7,026 bases of DNA from contig SKZL01000190.1 in assembly GCA_007127395.1 (NCBI GenBank), positions 1-7,026 of the forward strand. Direction: 5' to 3'. This DNA is from Balneolaceae bacterium (GTDB lineage Bacteria > Bacteroidota > Rhodothermia > Balneolales > Balneolaceae). Position numbers and translations under genes: made by a program. The notes under the pieces are model-generated. The model was not told the DNA's origin. It made no database searches and saw only the letters and a program-made list of their open reading frames with translations. Below, piece after piece: positions 1 to 5,580 of this stretch. Each line of letters begins with the position of its first letter. Position 1 is the stretch's first letter.

Positions 1-690
1 CCCTACATGGGTGTTGACATGAGAAATCCGGAAATTGTTGATGCGGTGACAAGAAGGCTGGATCAAGCCGGCAGCGTCTTGATTGAGTTTAAGTATCCGC
101 TTTTGGAGAAAGGAAATTACAGATTTGAGGTAGAAACCTCAGATGAGCGCGGAGATGATATCTATAAGGCGCGTGATTTTGCCATACTGAGTGAAAACTA
201 TCCGGCCATTGTAAACACAAGGGAACTGGCTGAACCGCTCATCTATCTGATGGATCGCCGCGATCATGAAGCGATGATGAGTATACAAGATCCGGACTCA
301 CTCAAAGAGGCTATTGACCGGTTCTGGCTGTCTCATATCGGAAATATGAACCAGGCAAAAACTGTGATCAATCTTTACTATGAGCGAGTGGAGCAGGCAA
401 ATAAACAGTTTACGAACTTTAAAGAGGGCTGGAAAACAGACCTTGGAATGATGTACATTCTGTTTGGCCCGCCGTGGTATGTGGATCGCTACCTGAATAC
501 AATTATCTGGTCATACTCCTACGACCGATCAGATCCAAGGTATAACTATGTATTCGAAAGGCCCAATATGCGAAATGAGTACTATCCGTTTGACAACTAC
601 CTTCTGCAACGAAACCAGGGCTATTTTAATGTCCAGTACAGACAGATACAGCTATGGTTATCCGGCGGAATTCTAACCACAAGAATTTAA
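1..690 (+). CDS. GWxTD domain-containing protein, C-terminal part (5' partial)
   Basis: The frame is open from base 1 (the first two codons encode Pro-Tyr), so the ATG at 7 is almost certainly internal and the start lies outside the window. The visible 229 residues begin with a beta-rich stretch (about residues 20-65, alternating as in a small Ig/Fn3-like sandwich). A helical segment follows (about 72-140), and then the diagnostic GWKTDLGMMYILFGPP block (bases 427-474). This block matches the GWxTD signature, in which GWxTD is followed by G-x-x-Y-I-x-F-G-P-P. The rest is rich in Tyr, Asn and Arg and ends in a beta-like segment. GWxTD proteins are found in Bacteroidota, Acidobacteriota and relatives, are usually about twice this length, and have no established function; I assign none. 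No export signal can be judged because the N-terminus is missing. The TAA stop at 688-690 lies just before a C6/G6 hairpin that could end transcription. Confidence 0.85.
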   Translation, partial: PYMGVDMRNPEIVDAVTRRLDQAGSVLIEFKYPLLEKGNYRFEVETSDERGDDIYKARDFAILSENYPAIVNTRELAEPLIYLMDRRDHEAMMSIQDPDSLKEAIDRFWLSHIGNMNQAKTVINLYYERVEQANKQFTNFKEGWKTDLGMMYILFGPPWYVDRYLNTIIWSYSYDRSDPRYNYVFERPNMRNEYYPFDNYLLQRNQGYFNVQYRQIQLWLSGGILTTRI

Positions 691-836
691 AATTCCCCCC
701 TAAAAAGGGGGGATTAAGGGGGGTGTCAAGACCCCGATAACAGTCAGGGAGGGGATTAAGGGGGTGTCTTATCAATTTCATACATGTCTGGAAATGATGT
801 TATTTCAACGTAACAGTGTTTACCCCCCCTTTAAAG
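691..836. repeat. G/C-tract repeat cluster between convergent genes
   Basis: This stretch has no gene. It holds the unit G6-ATTAA-G6-TGTC (707-727), repeated imperfectly as G4-ATTA-A-G5-TGTC (751-768). A C6 tract lies to the left (695-700) and a C7-TTTAAAG tract to the right (823-836). The outer C-tracts and inner G-tracts can pair in several ways. Similar C6TTTTTAG6ATTAAG6 sequences are commonly scattered between genes in various bacterial genomes, so I infer a dispersed intergenic repeat rather than a gene-specific regulator. Only one locus is visible, so dispersion cannot be shown here. Confidence 0.6.
694..713. terminator. C6/G6 hairpin downstream of the GWxTD gene
   Basis: The sequence TCCCCCCT-AAAA-AGGGGGGA forms a perfect 8-bp stem with a 4-base loop, beginning 4 bases after the GWxTD stop codon. 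The stem is very stable, but no T-run follows on the plus strand (ATTAAGGGG follows), so it is not a classical intrinsic terminator. It may instead stabilise mRNA 3' ends or simply be part of the repeat described for 691-836. Confidence 0.4.
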
Positions 837-840
837 ACTT

Positions 841-1290
841 TTACTCTGCTTCACTTTTTTTGATAAAAGCGTCAAAAACGGCCTTTAAATCCTCAGCCAC
901 CTCTTCACGGGTACGGCCTTCAATACGGTGCCGCGGGATCATCGCTTTCACTTTTCCATCCACAAAAAAGGCAAAAGCAGGTGAAGAAGGAGGAAACTCA
1001 CTAAAATACTCTCTCGCCCGAGCTGTTGCTTCTTTGTCCTGGCCCGCGAATACGGTCACCAGGTGATCCGGTTTCACATCAGATCGCTCCAATGCAATTG
1101 CGAGGCCCGGCCTTGCATTGCCGGCTGCACAACCGCACACCGAGTTGATGGCCATCAACATCGTGCCACCCTTATATTCTTCCATTACACGGTCTACCTC
1201 TTCCGGAGTCTTCAGCTCTTCAATTCCAATGTCTGTCAGTTCTTTTCGCATCCATGATGTATCAGGACCTACACCAAATCCAAATTGCAT
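841..1290 (-). CDS. BrxA/BrxB family bacilliredoxin (YphP/YqiW-like)
   Basis: This 149-residue thioredoxin-fold protein matches the bacilliredoxin family in length (about 145) and motifs. NSVCGCAAG carries the CGC active site (Cys52, Cys54), followed by NARP, VFAGQDKEAT (about 83-92) and PRHRIEG near the C-terminus. In characterised members the first cysteine removes bacillithiol from S-bacillithiolated cytosolic proteins. Cys52 and Cys54 are the only cysteines here, so there is no extra C-terminal cysteine as in Bacillus BrxA. The ATG at 1290 was chosen because homology begins at once (the RKELTDIGIEELKTPEEV helix). An in-frame TTG/ATG region further upstream would add 29 residues with no family similarity and would run through the promoter candidate. 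There is no signal peptide. The gene is monocistronic, convergent with the GWxTD gene and divergent from the lipoprotein gene. The family call is strong. Use of bacillithiol by this organism is inferred. Confidence 0.92.
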   Translation of the reverse strand: MQFGFGVGPDTSWMRKELTDIGIEELKTPEEVDRVMEEYKGGTMLMAINSVCGCAAGNARPGLAIALERSDVKPDHLVTVFAGQDKEATARAREYFSEFPPSSPAFAFFVDGKVKAMIPRHRIEGRTREEVAEDLKAVFDAFIKKSEAE

Positions 1291-1337
1291 AATCTTAAAT
1301 GTTTTAAAAGTTTTTGGGGTTATTCTCGATATCGGTT

Positions 1338-1345
1338 CAAATATA
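1338..1345 (-). promoter_or_regulatory. Bacteroidota-type -7 box for the bacilliredoxin gene
   Basis: Read on the minus strand this is TATATTTG, an exact match to the TAnnTTTG -7 element used by the Bacteroidota primary sigma factor. It lies 47 bases before the ATG at 1290, giving an expected leader of about 40 bases. The -33 TTTG partner is poor (TGTG is found at roughly the right distance), so the call rests mainly on the -7 box and its position. Confidence 0.45.
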
Positions 1346-1487
1346 GTCAATTTTAGGGATATCACACATTGCATCACAACAATGAAGATGAAAGTGACGT
1401 TTCCGTTTTCTAACGATTTTCAATTCATTTATCTTATAACTTAACCGGTAGCTGCCAAACAAAAATATCAGCAAATTACTATATCTC

Positions 1488-2282
1488 ATGAATCGATTTC
1501 TGTTACTATTAATAATTACTGCTTTTTTCATCTCCTGTTCCGGAACAAAACAGATAACGGTTCACCAAAAAGGTGAATCCCTGCCCATCGATGGCAGCCT
1601 GGCCGGGTGGGTCACAGGAAACACACTTATTAATGATTCCGAAGATATTCGCTATCATGCCTACATCCATGATGATATACTCTATCTCTTCGCTGATGTA
1701 CGTAGTCAAATGCTTGACATGGCGATACGTCAGTCGGGTCTGATTGTCTATCTGAGCAATTCAGAAGAGAACAGGCGGGCTGTCGGGATTGGTTATCCAA
1801 CCGGAACATTTAACCTGCTAAGGGAGTATCCGGGTGCTTTCAACGGGTTCACTACCGACCCTGAATGGTCACGAAAGACGGAAAATGTAGAGCTGATGAG
1901 ATCTTTAGGTGATCAAATATTCGAGAGGGTTATGATCGTTGAGCGATACGATGGAAGCAGTCGTCCTGAATATGGATTTGTTGAAAAGAGTCAGATTGAA
2001 ATTGATGGTGTTGAAATCGCATCAGATCCTGACCGGCGTCTAATCTCTCTTGAAATGAAGATACCTCTGGATGGGTCTACACTATTCAGAGCACAGAAAG
2101 GCGATCTCTGGCTTGGATTTGCACTGGAACCGCCTACATTTCGAATGAGATCCGACAATGATGCAATTGCAAATCAGCAGGCCCGCGGTATGTATGGGAA
2201 TAGAAACAGGAATCAACATAGACAACGTTCACAGCCACGTATGTTATCACGGGATGATTGGTTTATTCTCAGGTTTGACTGA
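1488..2282 (+). CDS. Lipoprotein with probable CBM9-like beta-sandwich domain, function unknown
   Basis: The 264-residue product starts with a short lipoprotein signal: Asn-Arg, a hydrophobic run from Phe4 to Ile15, then FISC with the lipidated Cys17. Phe at -3 is unusual for Proteobacteria but common in Bacteroidota. Soon after come LPIDGSLAGW (about 32-41) and RYHAYIHDDILYLFADVRS. This DG...W plus nDDxLYlf pattern is typical of CBM9-like/DOMON-like ligand-binding sandwiches. No catalytic motif is visible. Residues 232-251 form a low-complexity stretch rich in Asn, Arg and Gln before a final strand (DDWFILRFD); related Bacteroidota proteins, as I recall them, often carry a Gly/Arg-rich loop there. 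No Lys/Asp/Glu-rich surface-export signal follows the Cys, so periplasmic-facing membrane attachment is more likely than surface display. No clear Shine-Dalgarno precedes the ATG. The gene ends at a strong terminator. The lipoprotein call is firm, the fold is moderate, and the ligand is unknown. Confidence 0.8.
   Translation: MNRFLLLLIITAFFISCSGTKQITVHQKGESLPIDGSLAGWVTGNTLINDSEDIRYHAYIHDDILYLFADVRSQMLDMAIRQSGLIVYLSNSEENRRAVGIGYPTGTFNLLREYPGAFNGFTTDPEWSRKTENVELMRSLGDQIFERVMIVERYDGSSRPEYGFVEKSQIEIDGVEIASDPDRRLISLEMKIPLDGSTLFRAQKGDLWLGFALEPPTFRMRSDNDAIANQQARGMYGNRNRNQHRQRSQPRMLSRDDWFILRFD
1559..1579 (+). other. Hairpin near the start of the lipoprotein coding region
   Basis: GGTTCACC (1559-1566), loop A5 (1567-1571) and GGTGAATC (1572-1579) form an 8-bp stem with one G-T pair. 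It lies 24-31 codons into the gene, just after the lipobox Cys codon, where mRNA structure can slow ribosomes. It may equally be a by-product of the coding sequence. Confidence 0.35.
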
Positions 2283-2308
2283 TCTGTTTCAAAAAAAATG
2301 TTAAAACA

Positions 2309-2337
2309 GAAAAGGCAGCCACCAGGGCTGCCTTTTT
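2309..2337. terminator. Bidirectional intrinsic terminator between lipoprotein and sodA genes
   Basis: AAAAGGCAGCC (2310-2320) pairs with GGCTGCCTTTT (2326-2336) in a perfect 11-bp stem with a 5-base ACCAG loop. It is extended by a G-T pair at 2309/2337. On the plus strand it ends in T5 (2333-2337). On the minus strand it ends in TTTTCTGTTTT. It lies 27 bases after the lipoprotein stop and 31 bases after the sodA stop, so it can serve both convergent genes. Confidence 0.92.
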
Positions 2338-2367
2338 CAGTTTATGAACCTGTTGTCATTGCCGTTC

Positions 2368-2976
2368 TTATTTGGCGGCAAGGTAGTTCTTATTCACCTG
2401 ATCCCAATTGACCACATTCCAGAATGCGGCAATATAATCGGGACGTCTGTTTTGGTAGTGCAGGTAATAAGCATGTTCCCACACATCCACACCCAAAATA
2501 GGTGTAAGCCCATGCATATATGGACTATCCTGGTTGGCAGTTGAGATCACTTTCAAATCACCATCAGCTGTTACACAAAGCCATCCCCAACCGGAGCCAA
2601 ATTGACCGGCTGCTGTAGTGCTGAACTGCTCCTTGAACTTTTCAAAACTACCAAACTTTTTTCTGATTGCATCAGCAAGTTCTCCAGTTGGCTCTCCTCC
2701 GCCTTTCGGTGAAAGTATTTTCCAAAAAAGTGAATGGTTAGCAAAACCACCTCCATTGTTGATGACTGCCTGACGTTTGTCGGTAGGTACTTCTTCTATT
2801 CTCCTTAAGACCTCCTCTATTGGCAAACTTGCAAATTCATGGCCTTCCAGTGCAGCATTCAATTTGTCTGTATAACCCTGATGATGCTTTCCGTGATGGA
2901 TCTCCATCGTTTTGGCATCAATGTTGGGCTCTAATGCGTTCTTTGCATATGGTAATTCAGGTAATTTGTATGACAT
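2368..2976 (-). CDS. sodA: Superoxide dismutase, Fe/Mn family, Mn-type
   Basis: The 202-residue product is full length for the family, which converts superoxide to oxygen and hydrogen peroxide. The expected metal ligands are all present: His27 in [12 protein letters not shown], His81 in [12 protein letters not shown], and Asp164 and His168 in DVWEHAYY. Gly76-Gly77 near His81 together with Gln149 in NQDSPYMHG is the Mn-type pattern; Fe-enzymes usually place the active-site Gln near the second His instead. Cambialistic activity cannot be excluded from sequence. There is no signal peptide, so a cytosolic enzyme is expected. The ATG is preceded by purine-rich AAAAGAGAAGTT, a plausible ribosome site, and homology begins at residue 3 ([15 protein letters not shown]). 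The gene stands alone: it is divergent from the SthA-like gene across 349 bases and ends at the shared terminator. A weak TATTATTG box lies on its strand at 3053-3060. Confidence 0.96.
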   Translation of the reverse strand: MSYKLPELPYAKNALEPNIDAKTMEIHHGKHHQGYTDKLNAALEGHEFASLPIEEVLRRIEEVPTDKRQAVINNGGGFANHSLFWKILSPKGGGEPTGELADAIRKKFGSFEKFKEQFSTTAAGQFGSGWGWLCVTADGDLKVISTANQDSPYMHGLTPILGVDVWEHAYYLHYQNRRPDYIAAFWNVVNWDQVNKNYLAAK

Positions 2977-3016
2977 AACTTCTCTTTTAATTTAATGTTT
3001 ACTGTTCACTAACACT

Positions 3017-3049
3017 TTTGTCGACAACATGTTAGGTTTTATTCCTTTG
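3017..3049 (+). promoter_or_regulatory. Candidate promoter for the SthA-like gene
   Basis: TTTG (3017-3020), 21 bases, then TTCCTTTG (3042-3049) fits the Bacteroidota -33 TTTG / -7 TAnnTTTG arrangement with a single mismatch (T for A at the second position of the -7 box). Transcription would begin near 3055 and give a leader of about 270 bases before the ATG at 3326. This is tentative, because AT-rich DNA yields such matches by chance. Confidence 0.3.
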
Positions 3050-3068
3050 ATACAATAATAAAAAAAAG

Positions 3069-3097
3069 AGGTGACATCGTTCCATTATTTTTCACCT
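3069..3097. repeat. Inverted repeat AGGTGA-N17-TCACCT in the sodA/sth divergent region
   Basis: The two perfect 6-base arms are 3069-3074 and 3092-3097, with further partial pairing outward (AA/TT beyond a G-T). The repeat lies just downstream of the sth promoter candidate and upstream of the weak sodA box. It could be an operator for a dimeric regulator or a leader hairpin. The arms are short, so chance is a real possibility. Confidence 0.35.
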
Positions 3098-3325
3098 TTT
3101 CTAAATGATCTGTTTATATCACCTAAATAGACAAAAAAGTTGTAAGAAAGCGGATGCTATCGGGAATTTTTTTCAAAAAGCAACCTCTCAAAACCAAAGA
3201 TGGCTACTATGTCTGATACAATCCGCTTATATTCAGCATATCTTCATCAAAAAGCTGGTCAAAAGAAGAGAATTGAACCCTCTGTTCTGTTCAGCTTTAA
3301 AAAACATAAAAGAAACAACCTATTT

Positions 3326-4789
3326 ATGAAATTTGATTACGACGTAATCATCATTGGCAGTGGCCCGGCAGGCTTCTCATGTGCCATGCAGAGCACCAAA
3401 TTCGGAAAAAAAGTATTGATCGTAGAAGCGAGCAAACAGAATCTGGGTGGATCCTGGATCAGTAAGGGCACCGTTCCCAGTAAAGCTTTACGCGCAGCAT
3501 CCAAGCTTATTCAATCATTTGAATCCCAGTTCGGCGATGAAAAAGGCCGCAAGCCCTTTGAACGATTCCGGATGGAAGACATCATGAAATACAAGTCCCC
3601 CATTCTGGACAGTAAAAACAAAAAGTATGTAGACGATATCATCAAGAACGAGGTTCAAACTGTAAGAGGATGGGGCAGAATCGCCGGTGAGCATGATGTT
3701 GAAGTGGTTGATTTCCAGAACAAGAAAAAAACCTACACAGCCGAATTTATTCTGGTTTCAACAGGAAGTAGTCCGGCCGAACCTGTGAATTTCAAGGTGG
3801 ATCACAAAGATATTCTGGATTACACCTCAGTTTTGGAGCTTACACATATCCCGCGCCGGCTTGTGATTGTCGGCGGTGGTATTATCAGCCTTGAATTTGC
3901 CACTACCTTTGCAGCACTTGGAACGAGAGTGACCATTTTGAACAGTGAACCGGAGATGCTCAACTTTTTGGACCTTGAAGTCAAAGATCAGCTTGTTGAG
4001 ATCCTCAAGAAGAAGAATATTCAGATCGTGAACGAGGCAACGATCGAACGAATTTCATACAACGCACTCAGAACTTGTAACGAGGTGCTGTACAAGACCA
4101 AAACTGATAACCGGCTACAGGTTGTTGAAACTGAATACACCCTTTATGTCGGATCGAAACTGCCTGATACAGATAAAATTGGCCTGGATGAGCTTGGAAT
4201 TGAAAAAACAGACGTGGGCCATATCGTAGTCGATAAATCTTACAGAACCTCCGTTCCGAGTATCTATGCAGCAGGTGATGTTATCGGGCAGCCTTCTTTG
4301 GCATCCGCTTCATTCCTGCAAGGTCGCCTGGCTTCCGCCCATATGTTTGGAAATCGTGATGATGCCATGCAGGGGAATCGTGATCTGCCATTTGGTATCT
4401 ACTCCATTCCGGAAGTTGCCGGTATCGGCCTCACAGAAACACAGGCCATCGATCTTGGCATTGATGTGACAGTGGGACGTGCTTACTATGAATCGCTCAC
4501 ACGTGCTTTTTTGAACCATGAATCCGATGGTATTCTGAAACTCGTTTTTCGTTCAGACAATCTGAAACTTCTGGGAGTGCATATTGTAGGAGAGCACGCA
4601 GCCGATATGATCCACATCGGGCAGGCAGTGATGGCATTTGATGGGGATATTAAATATTTCATAGAGCGTGTGCTCAACTATCCAACGTATGCAGAAGCGT
4701 ATAAAATCGCTGCTTTCAACGGTTTGAACCGTGTGCATAAGTCCGGAGTGAAGTATCGAAATATTTTGGAGAGAAGCGAAGGGAAGTAG
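3326..4789 (+). CDS. SthA-like soluble pyridine nucleotide transhydrogenase / flavoprotein lacking redox cysteines
   Basis: The 487-residue product is a class I pyridine nucleotide-disulfide oxidoreductase with the usual order of parts. The N-terminal FAD site is DVIIIGSGPAG (6-16) with Glu34 for the FAD ribose. The central NAD(P) site is GGGIISLEFA (183-192) with a neutral Asn206 after the second strand. The second FAD motif is YAAGDVIGQPSLASA (314-328). The C-terminal dimerisation domain has NYPTYAEAYKIAAFNGLNR (451-469). This last block and the GTVPSKALR segment match SthA (E. coli: NYPTMAEAYRVAALNGLNR) rather than lipoamide dehydrogenase, whose catalytic His is absent. SthA moves hydride from NADPH to NAD+ in the cytosol. 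Both positions of the CxxxxC redox pair are replaced (Trp44 and Thr49); E. coli SthA keeps the first Cys. ATG 3326 gives homology from residue 3. The in-frame ATG at 3200 would add 42 unrelated residues. A C-terminal tail of about 16 residues exceeds E. coli SthA. Exact activity is inferred. Confidence 0.85.
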   Translation: MKFDYDVIIIGSGPAGFSCAMQSTKFGKKVLIVEASKQNLGGSWISKGTVPSKALRAASKLIQSFESQFGDEKGRKPFERFRMEDIMKYKSPILDSKNKKYVDDIIKNEVQTVRGWGRIAGEHDVEVVDFQNKKKTYTAEFILVSTGSSPAEPVNFKVDHKDILDYTSVLELTHIPRRLVIVGGGIISLEFATTFAALGTRVTILNSEPEMLNFLDLEVKDQLVEILKKKNIQIVNEATIERISYNALRTCNEVLYKTKTDNRLQVVETEYTLYVGSKLPDTDKIGLDELGIEKTDVGHIVVDKSYRTSVPSIYAAGDVIGQPSLASASFLQGRLASAHMFGNRDDAMQGNRDLPFGIYSIPEVAGIGLTETQAIDLGIDVTVGRAYYESLTRAFLNHESDGILKLVFRSDNLKLLGVHIVGEHAADMIHIGQAVMAFDGDIKYFIERVLNYPTYAEAYKIAAFNGLNRVHKSGVKYRNILERSEGK

Positions 4790-4796
4790 CCCCTCT

Positions 4797-5501
4797 TTAG
4801 GTATAGTGGATCGCCATTTTGAGCCCTTGTGAGTCTATGGATGGCTCTTCAGGGAGGGTTTTGATCCCTTTTTCGATCGAATGCTTGGCAGCGAGCGCCA
4901 GGACCAGTGCATCCACAATATCATCCTCCTCTACTTCATTGCGACGGTACTCCTCTTTGATCTCTCTAAAGAAATCGGATGCTATCGGTTCATGTGCTTT
5001 AACCAGATCCAACCTGTGCCTCAGTCCCTTTTTTGTATTTTTCTTTTGATAGATCATCCCGCCGTTCAGGTTCATAAAAAGTAATTCGGGGTGACTCTCA
5101 AGTACTTTCTCCTGAAGATCCGGTAATTCTGTCAGAAAACGATCCAGAACACGAATTTTTGGTGTGATATTCCAGGATTGAACCGTCAGTTTTTTCTCCG
5201 TGATCTCATAACTCTGCATGTTTGCCTCTACGTAAGAAGGTGCATGAAGTGCGGCTCGTATTGGCGGGCTAAACACACTGGGTGCATACTCTTTACCCAG
5301 TTTTTTTCGAAGCAGGGTGTCACACTCACGGTTATACTCTTCCTCCTCCAGGCCGATCGGCATATCGATAAAAATTCTGTCAAATTCATTCAGAGCGTTC
5401 AACAGTTCATCATCTGATCTCAAAATTTCATAACGCGGCTCTTCGCCCAGCGTCATCATGATCCATCCCGCTTTACACCCGTCTATTCCTGCTGTTTTCA
5501 T
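4797..5501 (-). CDS. DUF429 family protein (predicted RNase H-fold)
   Basis: The 234-residue product shows the DUF429 pattern. It starts with GIDGCKAGW (5-13) containing Asp7, then FIDMPIGL (44-51) with Asp46, RECDTLLRKKLG and SVFSPPIR (58-82), ESHPELLF (135-142), and finally DDIVDALVLALAA (193-205) with Asp193, Asp194 and Asp197. The spaced acidic residues and the first-strand GxDGxxxGW resemble the RNase H-like superfamily, and the group is annotated as predicted nucleases. The substrate is unknown, and catalysis has not been established for the family to my knowledge. A good Shine-Dalgarno (GGAG, 6 bases before ATG 5501) fixes the start. The gene lies 79 bases downstream of aspS on the same strand with no terminator hairpin between them, so co-transcription is likely. 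Its stop is 7 bases from the SthA-like stop (convergent). There is no signal peptide or membrane segment. Confidence 0.85.
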   Translation of the reverse strand: MKTAGIDGCKAGWIMMTLGEEPRYEILRSDDELLNALNEFDRIFIDMPIGLEEEEYNRECDTLLRKKLGKEYAPSVFSPPIRAALHAPSYVEANMQSYEITEKKLTVQSWNITPKIRVLDRFLTELPDLQEKVLESHPELLFMNLNGGMIYQKKNTKKGLRHRLDLVKAHEPIASDFFREIKEEYRRNEVEEDDIVDALVLALAAKHSIEKGIKTLPEEPSIDSQGLKMAIHYT

Positions 5502-5580
5502 GGGTCACTCCACAAATCTAAAGTTTTTGATATACTTAAGTTGATAATTAGGATGATGATAGATGAATGAGTATGTCAGA

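Larger units (their letters stand above)
2977..3325. other. Divergent intergenic region between sodA and the SthA-like gene
   Basis: This 349-base AT-rich stretch holds no convincing gene. It contains the sodA leader, candidate promoters for both directions, an inverted repeat (3069-3097), and a long leader for the SthA-like gene. The 74-codon frame across 3105-3329 has low-complexity, Lys/Ser/Ile-rich content and no recognisable domain. The last 126 bases (3200-3325) are open in the sth frame but encode no flavoprotein homology. The region also carries a 20-base near-match to part of the DUF429 gene (3144-3163 against 4969-4988). Confidence 0.7.

Noticed and set aside
764..1066. 100-codon plus-strand frame
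   Set aside because: It overlaps the bacilliredoxin gene antisense, starts inside the repeat, and has no domain pattern.
841..1377. Longer 178-residue start for the bacilliredoxin
   Set aside because: The extra 29 residues have no family similarity and would cover the TATATTTG promoter candidate. ATG 1290 gives the usual family length.
3105..3329. 74-codon plus-strand frame in the sodA/sth gap
   Set aside because: It has no Shine-Dalgarno and no recognisable motif, and it ends just past the sth ATG in a different frame. It is treated as chance in AT-rich DNA.
4851..4873. AGGGA / TCCCT stem followed by T5 as a terminator for the SthA-like gene
   Set aside because: The stem is only 5 bp with a 9-base loop and lies inside the DUF429 coding region. 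It is too weak to call.
5513..5520. TAGATTTG on the minus strand as a promoter box for the DUF429 gene
   Set aside because: It matches TAnnTTTG, but it lies only 11 bases before the ATG. A transcript from it would start within or after the Shine-Dalgarno, and no -33 TTTG is at the right distance.
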